60,000 nt of DNA from Zygnema cylindricum. Lineage: Eukaryota; Streptophyta; Zygnematophyceae; Zygnematales; Zygnemataceae. The stretch is from positions 64,001 to 124,000 of the forward strand of contig JBBHKE010003003.1 in assembly GCA_037447655.1 (NCBI GenBank). The letters run 5' to 3'. The stretch's first letter is position 1. Every line of letters starts with the position of its first letter. The notes under the pieces are model-generated. The model had not been told where the DNA came from. It saw nothing but the letters and a program-made list of their open reading frames with translations, and made no database searches. Of this stretch, positions 21,415 to 31,339 are shown piece by piece. The position numbers were made by a program, and so were the translations under genes.

Positions 21415-22469
21415 TGAAACTCTGAGACCTCCATTGGCCCTCAGAGTAGGCAGCTCACACGAAGCCCTTAGGATACCCCTGACACCTTTGTGTCTCCACA
21501 AGAAAACCTGTAACCCTGAAATATAAAAACATTGACCCACTTCACCTCTTTGAAGACAAGACTCCCTTGAGTCTATAACAAAAAGAATCTCTGAATTTGC
21601 TTTCTTGAGCAATAAGTTATGAAGGGTCAAAGTTGACCTTTTGTACAAGAGCTCTCTGGGAGAGAGGGGTCTACCTACCAAATTTTCTAAGTCCTAAATC
21701 CCTCTCTAAACCCTATACTACTAGAGTACGGACCAATCAGATTACTGTATAGTACATAAAAGTACAAGTGCCGATGTACTTTATGTACGGCCATTGTATT
21801 GCATGGCCAAAATGTCGAAGTCTGCCACATCTGGGTTCGTTCCCGTATTCTCAGGAGATGACAAAGGCCAATGTGATTCTGCCACGTGTCATTTGACGTG
21901 GCGATGACCGAAAATCGCCAAAGCGTCCATTCTGCGATCCCGAAATCTATTGCGGCCGTTCGATCTAGATCGGCAATTAATTATAGCCGTCGAAATTAAT
22001 TGCGTGGTATTTGTTTTGCGGTCGAAACAAATGCGCGATATTCATTTCGTTAAGTAACGTACGCCGTACTATACCAAAACTGTGTCTATGTCTGAAAAAT
22101 TGTTCGCGCCGTAAAAAGAACTTGTTTACCTCAAACTGTTTAAGTAATTATGAAACCCCATATGTACTAGCATGAATCTTAGACTAATATGATAAAGCTA
22201 CCGGCTACAGTTGGACTTGACGGACGGTAGGTATTAGGGTCAAATCCTGGGTCCGTAAAGTATATATTGGGAAATCTACCAAAATCTACCACTTGTCTCT
22301 CTATCTCTAAGCGACATAGGCAGCCATGGCTCTAGCTTCCTCTTCAACCTTCAGTGACTGCGACAAGTGTGGGGGCTGAATAGAGGAGTTAGAGGCAAAC
22401 TGAATCGCCGTCTTTTATGAATTTTATTTTAGACCTAAAAAATACTAAAAATAATCAATAATTTTTACA
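21415..22469 (-). repeat. 3' LTR of the copia element
   Basis: It starts TGTAAAAATTATTG (minus strand, from 22469) and ends CTCAGAGTTTCA at 21415. It matches 28012-28269 plus 32908-33703 almost base for base. A purine-rich AAAATATGTGGAG tract precedes it. It holds the paired G-box unit at 21881-21902 and a GTATTTGTTTTGCGGTCGAA palindrome near 22007-22040. Confidence 0.93.
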
Positions 22470-22482
22470 CTCCACATATTTT

Positions 22483-23140
22483 CTAGTCCCTTTTTAATTT
22501 CAGACCACATTTCTCCCTACAGAAAATTAGCTTAGGGGAAGGCACAAGTTTGGTCATCATATCTACTACCATCTCTCTATCTGGTGTGTACTCTAAACTG
22601 ATTATTTTGTTTTCTACCTTCTCTCTAACAAAGCTGAGTCTAATGTTCATGTGTTTGGCTTTAAAATGATGTTTAGGATTGGCAGCAATAGTGATTGCTG
22701 CTTGATTATCACAAAAAATTATGTGCACACCACTCTTAATGGGACGAAGCTCACCAAGCAAAGACTTGACCCACATCAATTCTTTTACACCAGAGCAAGA
22801 GGCCGTATACTCAGCCTCCATGGTGGACTGAGCAATAACCTTTTGTTGTATGCTACTCCAGCAACAAGCTCTATCACCCACATACAATACATATCCAGAA
22901 GTAGATCTCCTCATCGGAGCATCACCATAACTGGCATCACTCCAAGTAGTGATGTTAGTATTCTTTCCACCCAAATACAACCATAGATTCCTAGTTCCTA
23001 TCAAATATCTAAGGACTCTGTTAGCTGCCTCCCAATCTCTCTTAGTGGGAGCATTTAGACTTCTACTTAGTATTCCTACAACTGCAGCCAAATCTGGACG
23101 GGTATAATTCATAAAATAGATTAGAATTCCCACTACTTGT
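22483..23140 (-). pseudogene. Copia RT end and RNase H domain
   Basis: Contains YFMNYTRPDLAAVVGILSR, WEAANRVLRYLIGT, WSDASYGDAPMRRSTSGYV, VIAQSTMEAEYTA and FCDNQAAITIAANP, then KHMNIRLSFVREKV: the copia RNase H and end of the polyprotein in one open frame of 216 codons. Family members usually read H-I-D after KH; here it is M-N-I. Confidence 0.93.
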
Positions 23141-24150
23141 CTGTAAAGAATAGTCTATATGAACTTCTGTTCTTTCGGACCTAATTCCTCGTCTAAGATT
23201 ATAACTCCTTCCACACTCCCCTCACTACCCTTCTTCAACTCCATTGGAATTGTACAACTATTAGCCTTATCCATCTGAAACTTTTCCAACATGTTCCCTA
23301 TTGCTTCCTTTTGAGTTAGCCTTATTATCTTTCTTTCTCAATCTCTTTCTACTTGAATTCGCAAAATATATCTTGCTTCTCCCATATCCTACATCTCAAA
23401 TCTCCCCTTAAGATTCATTTTCAGTATATTAATTTTCTTCATTGATTTACTTAGAACAAGCAAATCATCAACATAAATTGCAATAAAAATAACGCCTTCC
23501 TCATCTTCAAAAACATATATTGAGTGATCTGAGCTGATCCGGAGGTATCCCAGACCGGTAACAAACTCATAAAGCTTCTTATTCCACTGTCGGGGCGCAT
23601 GTTTCAACCCATAAAGAGATTTAATCAACCGGCATACCTTACTCTCCTCTCCTTGCTCTACAAATCTTTCGGGTTGTTGTATGAAGATCTCCTCTTCCAA
23701 TTCTCCATGCAAAAAGGTTGTTTTGATGTCCATCTGGTGCACTTCTATGTCTTCGGCTGCTGCAAGGCTAAGAAGTATTTGGACGAAAGGAAATTTGACG
23801 ACTGAGGCAAAGGTTTCCTCGTAGTCAATTCCCTCTTTCTGTGTAAATCATTTCGCCATTAACCGAGTCTTGTAGCACTCAATGGTGTTATCTGAGTTTA
23901 GTTTTTATTTGAACACCCACTTACACCCGATTGGTTTTCGGTTAGGTGGACAATCCACCAGCTCCCAAGTATCGGCTGGCATGATTGAGGCCATCTTCTC
24001 ATTAACGACTATCTTCCACCGATTCTTTTCTAGACAATTCATTGCCTCTCCATAATTCTGAGGTTCATCCGGATGAGAGAGTTTTGTTACCTTGTTATTA
24101 GCTTGTCTTTCTTGCAACCTTTTACTACTTCTCCTTCCCCCTTCAAAATC
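23141..24150 (-). pseudogene. Copia reverse transcriptase (RVT_2 type)
   Basis: Runs from WELVDCPPNRKPIGCKWVFK through VHQMDIKTTFLHGELEEEIF and KSLYGLKHAPRQWNKKLYEF to the catalytic YVDD in FIAIYVDDLLVL. Stops or shifts near 23904, 23850, 23388 and 23340 break the frame. The YVDD residues themselves are intact. Confidence 0.93.
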
Positions 24151-25291
24151 TGCGGCTGGTATAGATGGTTGTAGTGGGTTCTTTCGAACAATCTCGGCTT
24201 CTCCCCTGTCCCTTGATTCTGAATCATTTTCCATCACATCTAGTGCTTCCGGTAAAGTTGTCACCGTAGTTTCCGCAGCCGAGTCCTTCTCGGTCTGATT
24301 TGTACCTGCAAGAATGTCATTTTCTATGAAACCTGGATAGTTAGGAAGCTCAAATTCATTTGAATTTTCTGACTCAAATCTGATTTTTACTGACTTTGTA
24401 TACTTGAAGGGATCCACAGACTTTCTTTCATCCATAACTACTAGGTGTTTTATTAAGATAACATCTTCTCATTTTAGATCATAAACTTTGTATTATTTGA
24501 CATCCTTATCATATCCTAACAAGTAACCCAGTTTTCCTTTATGATCTAGCTTCTAATTACAACAATCTGTATCTAGACTGAACACTTGATTGGCGAAAAC
24601 CTTTAAGTGAGATATGTCTGGTTACCGACCGGTCCATCTCTCATAAGATGTTTGGCCTTTTACCGTTGAAGTAAGAACTCTATTTTTGAGGTAATTAGCA
24701 CAGTTCATTGCTTCGGCCTAAAACCTTTTTCCTATCTTCTTGTCCGACAACATACTTCTAGCACTATCACTTAGTGTCCTATTTAGTCTTTCAGCTACCC
24801 AATTCTGTTCCGAGATTTCTGGAACTCACTTTTGGTGTTGGACTCCATCTTCCCTCAGAAAATCCTCAAACTGGTTAAAGGTATACTCTCCACCATTGTC
24901 ACTCTTAACTCTCTTAATTGGGATTTCATGGAGTTTTTCATTCCATGCTTTATATTGTCTAAAACATTCCTGAGCCTTTGACTTATTTTTCAAAAAATAC
25001 ACCTTCGAATACCGAGACGAATCATCGGTGATAGTCATCATAAATCTCTTCCCCCCGGGTGAGGACACTTTGGCTGGTCCCCTAATATCTGTGTATACTA
25101 ATTCTAGGATCTTTTCTCCCTTATAGGTGGCAGTTCTTGGGAGGGGTAACATGTGTGCTTTACCTTAAGCACACCCACTACAATCACTTAGATTCTCACT
25201 CTCACTAAACTGAATCCCTTCCACTGCTCCCATCGTTTTCATCTCTCTAAACTTATCTTGATTCACATGCCGAAGCCTCTTATGCCACAAT
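24150..25291 (-). pseudogene. Copia integrase and post-integrase linker
   Basis: The pre-integrase zinc-binding segment (LWHKRLRHVNQDKF, then CSGC) abuts the solo LTR at 25291. The core shows ELVYTDIRGPAKV, FMMTITDDSSRYSKVYFLK and RVKSDNGGEYTFNQFEDFL, which cover the first two catalytic Asp residues. The region to 24440 is frame-broken. A hydrophilic linker (24435-24150) leads into RT. Confidence 0.9.
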
Positions 25292-26465
25292 TGAAACTCT
25301 GTGTGCTCCATTGCCCACAGAAATCGCAGATCCAAAAGAAGCTAATCTAGATAGTGCGAACTCCAAGTTGATATAAACCCAAATGACTGACCCCTTAACA
25401 ATCTGAAACCCATTATAGCTTCACCCTTGTGAAATAAGACTTTCTATGTGCTCAGTTCCACCACAGAATGCAAAGTTATAATATAAGTTTTGGACACATT
25501 CACCCACTTTGACTTTCTCTTAGAAATGGAGCCACCCTGGCAGGAAAAAACTATGACCGACTACACCCCCGTGTAGCCTAGACTCCCGTATGTGCAGCAA
25601 AAAGAATCAATGAAAATGGTCAAGTAAATTGATAATTATGGTTGGCCAAAGTTTGCATTTTATACAAGATTCTCTCAAGGAGAGGCAACTACATACCCAA
25701 AATTTTCTAAGTCCTATCTCTCCTCTAAACTTCTATCTACTGACGTATGGCACCAATCAATTTACAATGTCGTACAGAAAAAACAGGTGTTGGTGTACTA
25801 TATGTACGGCCATCATAGGACATGGCCAAAATGTCGGCACCTGTCAAATCCAGATTTGTTCCCGCAATCTCCGGAGTTGCCGCAATCCAATGTTATCACG
25901 CCACGTGTCACTTGACGTGGCGATGACCGTAAAAAGCCAAATGTACTTATTCCGTGATCGCGGCGCCTATCGTGGCCGTCAGATCAAAACCGGATATAAT
26001 TCTAGCCCTTGAAAATATAACCGCGGTATTTGTTTCGCGGCCGAAACAAATGCGCGGTATCTGTTTCAGACATAAAACTGTACTCCGTACTATTTAAAAC
26101 TGTATCCATGTACTACGTATGTATTTCCTGTTAAACAAACTAGTCTGCTTATAATTCTTTAAATTATTGTCAAACCATACATAGTCTAGTACTTCCTAGA
26201 CTTAACGGCTAGAGCCAACGGCTACATTGACCGACCGTAGGAACCAGGATCAAATCCTTCATCCATCAGTCCTTTTAATGAACCTTCTTAATTTCTTCTA
26301 CCTGTCTCTTTGGAGAACTCAGGCAGCCATGACTGTAGCTCCCTATCCAGCATTCAATGACTTCAACAAGTATGGGGGCTTGGATAAGGGAGTCAGAGGC
26401 AGACAGCCTCTACTCTTTTTCTATCCTAATATACACCTAGAAAATACTCAAATATCAACAACAAC
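25287..26465 (-). mobile_element. Solo LTR of a related copia family
   Basis: The LTR spans 25292-26460 (1169 bp), minus orientation, beginning TGTTGATATTTGAG and ending CAGAGTTTCA. Flanks are ACAAT (25287-25291) and ACAAC (26461-26465), a one-mismatch 5-bp duplication. It interrupts the host copia frame between a block resembling HKKLYYVGVHD and LWHKRLRHV. It carries a TATA-like GTATAAAATGC (rc, near 25658), the paired G-box unit at 25900-25921 and the conserved palindrome near 26024-26050. Confidence 0.92.
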
Positions 26466-26539
26466 ATTATATCATGAACACCAACATAATAAAGTTTCTT
26501 ATGTTCATTGCTTAAATTCAGCCTAAACATCCCTTGGCT

Positions 26540-27086
26540 GCCTTTTTCAGCAGTGAAATAAACTTCCTCCTCAAAACTAGCAGTAAAGACTCATTTCCTA
26601 GTGCTAGTATCAAAACCCTTGTCATCTAATACAGATGTAGAGATGAGGTTTTTGTTCAGCTCCGGAATAAACAATACATCAGAGAATGTAACTATGGATG
26701 TCTTTCCTTCTACTAACACTTTCAAATCTATCGACCCTACAAGAGTAGTAGTGACTATCCCTCCCATCCGCGTACTCTATCTCTACAATGGGAATCTTCC
26801 TTATCTTAGTGAACAGGTGTTTATCCTTACACATGTGCATGGAGGCACCCGAATCTACAATCCAGCCTGCTTCACCTTTCAATCCACCGAAAGCACATTT
26901 ATACTTCCGTGGAATTTCGACCTCGTTTTGCGCCTTCAACTCCTCATCCAATAGGAGCTCATCATCCTCGTCCTCGGATTCTGCTTCATGTAACTGTGTT
27001 ACAAGGGCCTTTTTCTTTCCTCTCCGCGACCCGCCGATCTGCCCCTCCTTTAACCGAAGCTCAGTTATCTTAATACACTCAGCCAT
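26540..27086 (-). pseudogene. Copia gag zinc knuckle end and aspartic protease
   Basis: An acidic linker follows the knuckle. Protease motif GWIVDSGASMHMCKD (retropepsin D-S-G) then leads into IVEIEYADG. A zinc knuckle CHFCKKPRHYMAEC (CX2CX4HX4C) sits just upstream at about 27080-27125. The frame breaks near 26690, and the following sequence still resembles the region between protease and integrase. Confidence 0.9.
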
Positions 27087-27129
27087 ATAGTGTCGTGGTT
27101 TCTTGCAAAAGTGACACGCCCCTTTGGAG

Positions 27130-27782
27130 ATCCTTGGTCCGCATTCATCGGACTGAGTTTTGTGTCCTCCTCCTTCATAGTTTCTTGCTCATTTTCCGGG
27201 ATCCTTGCTCCTCAAATCAGTTTCTATTTCCAAAGCTTGTCCACTCTTCCCTCCCCTTCGGATCTCAATTGTATTATCTCAGACAAGAATCATCCCTACC
27301 ACAGAATTCCAGATCCACCTGGAATCCGACAAATCTTCCACACGGTTGACTATGTTTTCATAGTTATCGGATAACTTTATGAGCAGACAGTTCACCTTCA
27401 TCTTTTCTATTTCTACTTGACCAACACTCTCTAGTTCCATGAAAAGGGTGGCAAGCTCATTACGAAAGTTTAGCATTTTTCCCCCTTTGTATACATATGT
27501 ATCTATCTTTTGATCAGCCAATTGCTACTGTTGAATAGTACCACTCCGATACATCTCTATAAGGGCAATCCACGGATCGGATACCCTTTCCACGTGCAAA
27601 TTAGGAGATGCAAGTATTTGTGTAAGATGACGGAGAATGAAGTGTTTTCCCGCCATATTGTTGTAGTCCCAAGTATCAACATCATTCTCCTCATTCCTCC
27701 GAATAGGTGACATGAACGCTGAACCGGTTGCGATAGGTTTTGCAATCGGTGTAAATGTCTCTTTATCTTTCCTTTTTTCCAT
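27130..27782 (-). pseudogene. Copia gag (two in-frame stops, then a frameshift)
   Basis: It starts at ATG 27782-27780. The capsid-like UBN2 region includes DPWIALIEMYRSGTIQQ, QLADQKIDTYVYKGGKMLNF and FMELESVGQVEIEKMKVNC. In-frame stops TAG (27527-27525) and TGA (just before 27279) fall where the related Gag at 29827-30564 has Q/R and R codons. Both are consistent with C-to-T change (CAG to TAG, CGA to TGA). It aligns along its length with the Gag of the nested element. Confidence 0.88.
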
Positions 27783-27996
27783 TACAATGCTCTCTTTGTC
27801 TTCTGAATCCTCCAGTGGAGCTAGATCTGTTTTTCTGGTAAATTTGCTTCCCCCAAACCCTAGAGGAATGGCTTAACTGGATAGACGCCTCTCTCGTCCG
27901 CTTACTATTCCCCAAAACCTCTTTTCACATAGAGCCCTTGTCATTATACTTTCCCAATATATGAAGCATGCTAGATTAAATATGGGTATCCTAGAG

Positions 27997-28011
27997 GGTG
28001 GGCCCCTAACC
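27997..28011 (-). other. Primer-binding site, initiator tRNA-Met anticodon arm
   Basis: On the minus strand, GGTTAGGGGCCCACC directly follows the 5' LTR end TTTCA. It matches the complement of the plant initiator tRNA-Met anticodon stem-loop (GGTGGGCCCATAACC) at 14 of 15 bases. The usual CCA-end site is absent. Confidence 0.75.
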
Positions 28012-28269
28012 TGAAACTCTGAGACCTCTATTGGCCCTCAGAGTAGGTAGCTCACTCGAAGCCCTTAGGATAACCCTCACCCCTTTGTGTCTACACAAGA
28101 ATAACTACCACCCTCACAGATAAAAAGTCTAACCAGCTTCACCCCTTAAAGATAGAACTCCCCTGAGTCTATAGCAAAAAGAATCTATGAATTTGCTTTT
28201 TTGAGCAGTAAGTTATGAAGGGTCAAAGTTGACATTTTGTACAGGAGCTCTCTGGGAGAGAGGGGTCTA
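28012..28269 (-). repeat. 5' LTR of the copia element, inner part
   Basis: Matches 21415-21671. It is interrupted after GTCTA (28265-28269) by the Gag-only element and resumes at 32908. Confidence 0.92.
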
Positions 28270-29436
28270 TGTTGTAATTTAAGTATTTTATAGGTCTAGA
28301 GATTGTAAAATAAAAGCCAAAACAATGACAGCTTGACTCTAACTCTTCACTCAAGTCCCCACACTTGTCGCAGTCACTAAAGACTTGAGGGGGAGTTAGA
28401 TCCATGGCTGACTAGGCTGTCCAAAGACGACAGGAAAGCAAATCTCAATAGAGTAAACTAAAAATTTGTCAGATCTAGGATTTGATTCAGGTACCTGCCG
28501 TCCGTCAAATTAGCCGGTAGCCTTATAAGTCTAGGATTAATGATAGGATATATAAGGTTTGATAAATATTTATTATGTTACAAGTAGACTAGTTCATTTA
28601 ACGGGATATAGATGTGTAATGCATATATACAGTTTTTGTACGATTTTAATGTACTACATGAAACATATATCTTGCATTTGTTTCGAACACGAAACAAATA
28701 CCGCAAATATATTTTCAACGGCAATAGTTGTATCCAGTTTTAATCGAACGGCCACGATAGGCCCGTGATCACGGAATATGTACTTTTGGCGTTTTATAGT
28801 TATCGCACCGTCATGTCACACGTGGCGGGACAACGTTGGATTGCGGCAACTCCGGAGATTATGGGAAAAAATCTCGATATGACACGTGTCGACATTTTGG
28901 CCATGTCGTACGATGGTCGTACTGAAAGTACACCCGCACATGTATTTTTCTGTACGACACATTAATTTGAGTGGTGACGTACATTAGTAGATAGAGTTTT
29001 AGAGAGAGATAGGACTTAGAAAATTTAGTAGGTAGCAGCCTCTCTCCGAGAGAGCTCCTGTATAAAAGGGTCATCTTTGACCATTCATATCCATCAATTT
29101 ACTTGACCATTTTCAGTGATTCTTTTTGCTGCGGACTCAAAGGAGTCCGAGATACACAAGGGTGTACTGGGTCAGAGTTTTTTCCTGCCAGGGTGGCTGC
29201 ATTTCTAAGTGAAATTCAAAGTGGGTGAATGTGTCTAAAACTCATATTCTAACATTGCATTCTGTGGTAGAACTGAGCACACAGAAAGTCTTATTTAACA
29301 GGGGTGAAGCTATAATGGGTCTCTGATTTTCAAGGGGTCACTCATCTAAAATTATATCAACTTGGAGTCGGCACTATCTAGATAAGCTTCTTTTGGATCT
29401 GTGATTTATGTGGGCAATGGAGCATACAGAGTTTCG
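28270..29436 (+). repeat. 5' LTR of the Gag-only element
   Basis: Begins TGTTGTAATTTAAG and ends CAGAGTTTCG, where relatives end TTTCA. A TATA box TATAAAAG lies at 29061-29068, about 375 bases before the LTR end. A CACGTGG core is at 28820, and the palindrome ATTTGTTTCG/CGAAACAAAT is near 28675-28700. Confidence 0.88.
29061..29068 (+). promoter_or_regulatory. TATA box of the Gag-only element LTR
   Basis: TATAAAAG follows the CTCTCCGAGAGAGCTCC block, conserved in position among the LTRs here. The solo LTR has GTATAAAATG, the 32.5 kb LTR has GTATAAAC and the host copia LTRs have GTACAAAA. Confidence 0.65.
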
Positions 29437-29451
29437 GGTTATGGGCCCACC
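29436..29451 (+). other. Primer-binding site, 16-base match to initiator tRNA-Met anticodon arm
   Basis: GGGTTATGGGCCCACC begins at the LTR end. It is a perfect complement of the plant initiator tRNA-Met anticodon stem-loop (GGTGGGCCCATAACCC), as I recall that tRNA. This implies priming from a tRNA cut in its anticodon loop, as known for Drosophila copia and yeast Ty5. Confidence 0.8.
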
Positions 29452-29490
29452 ATATAAGGTGTCTATGTTTGATCGAACAGGCTTCACTTA

Positions 29491-31257
29491 TTGGGGATTT
29501 TTGATGGAGGGATTGTTTTTGAGAAGCACTTATGGGGAATTGTTTCGGGACAAGTGAGATGTCCGCCACCTAGCTTTGGAGGAGCTTACTATGGAGAATC
29601 ATCTGAGGCTGCCCAGAATATCAACCGAAGTTCAGATGTAATGGAAGGTGAAGGGAAAAACCTTGCCGTGGATGGGGAAATAGGGGAGAAGGAAAAAGGG
29701 ACACCTATGGTGAGGGGAGCTAGGCTCTCAGCTATGGTACCACTTTAAGGGATTAAAACTGAAGAAAATGACAGAAAAATATGGGAATACAAAAACACTA
29801 TAGCAAAGCATCTCATACTTATAAACATGTCTAAGTCCATTGCTATCACTCTTATAAGCTTAACAAAGTCTTCAGAGATATGGGAAGCACTAAGTCAGAT
29901 TTATAAGAGTGAGACTATTCAAAGGCAGCAATTAGTAAAACAAGAAATAGATGCCTATGTTTATAAAGGAGGTAGTATGATAGAGTTTTGCAATGATATT
30001 GCTGTGCTATATGTTGAGCTTGCTAGTGCAGGATATGTAGAATCTGAGGTGAGGAAGATTAATACACTATTTATGAAACTCCCAGATGAGTAAGAAAACG
30101 TCATTTGTCGTATGCAGGCAATGGATGTCTCCTCGTTGACTTGGAGCTTTACCATGGGGATAATTCTTGTGAGGGAAAGCACTTTGGAGATTCGTAGGGG
30201 AAGTGACAGAGTGAATGCAATTATAGCTGGTGGTGATTGGCGGAAGCGTGATGAGAGGAACGACGGTGACGAGCGGAAGCGTGATGAGAGGAAGAAAGAC
30301 AAAGGTAAACCTTATCGGAACTTTGGTGGAAAGAGAGGGAGAGGAAAAGAAAGGGGAGCTTTGAAAAAGGGGGTTTGCTTCTTTTGTAGGGAACCGGGTC
30401 ATTATATGGAGGAATGCCCTTGTTTGAAAGTACTTAGAAGTTGGAATGTGGATGAGGAGGAAGAAGGGGAAGAGGAGAAAGAGGATGAAGATATGTTGGA
30501 GCTTCTCCGCATCGGTAGTATGGGGAAGAGAGAAAAGCACACAGAAATTCTACATAAGCAATAGTGTGCTTTTGGAGGTATAAGGGAAGTAAAATGAGAG
30601 GAAATACTTGAGGGAGTTCAAAATATTGAGGATAGTTTCATAGATATTTTGGAAACAAAAAACTGGTCCGAAAGGGAGACTTCAACGGATTCCGAGGAAA
30701 GGGGAGACGTGAAACTAGAAGGGGTTCTAAAGGATAGGGGAGAAGAGAAATGTTTAATGAAAGGTATAGGGAAGGAGAAATATTTATTAGGAATAAATTT
30801 AGAAAGTGATAGTGGAAAGAATTCCATGGGAGAGAGTAAGGAAAGTTCAGAAAATGGGGTGAGAATCATGGATAAAAATATGAGTTCGGAAGATGTAGAT
30901 TTTACGAGGAACTTAGTGGGGACTCTTGATTTAAGGATAAATTTGGGGGGTAATGGTTTTGACATCACTAATGGGAGTGATACCCTCTATAAAGGTGTGC
31001 CTGTAAAAGGGTTAGCATCTGAGAATGTGTTGCAAATTCGGGATGGGGCTGATTGTTGGAAATGGAAAAGGGAAAGTGGATTTTGGTTGGAGGAAAAAGG
31101 GAAGAGTTGGATAAAATCTTTGCTCCGATTTTTGAAAAGTGGCATGAAAAATAAAATGTATGATCGACAAGATAAAATTATTTTTGGTCATCTAATACAC
31201 TTTCTGAAATATAAAGGTATTCCCTTGAAGCTTCATGAAGGAAAAAGGAAAAAGTAA
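29491..31257 (+). pseudogene. Gag with an extra C-terminal region, four in-frame stops
   Basis: One reading frame of 589 codons has no frameshift but has stops at 29746, 30091, 30562 and 30595. Residues from 29827 match the copia Gag (UBN2-like: SSEIWEALSQIYKSETIQRQ, IDAYVYKGGSMIEF). A basic region rich in ERKRDERKK follows, then a zinc knuckle CFFCREPGHYMEEC (30379-30420) and an acidic run. The last 200 codons (30649-31257) are acidic and basic by turns, end HEGKRKK, and match nothing I know; they hold no protease D-S-G motif. Gag would package element RNA into particles. Confidence 0.82.
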
Positions 31258-31327
31258 AAAGGAAAGGAAAATATATATATAAATGTATTTGTTGTTTTTG
31301 AAGGGAGTTGAAAGTAAAGTAGACTAG

Positions 31328-31339
31328 AAAAAAGGGGAG
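31328..31339 (+). other. Polypurine tract
   Basis: AAAAAAGGGGAG sits immediately before the 3' LTR start TGTTGAAATTT, as required for plus-strand DNA priming. Confidence 0.85.
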
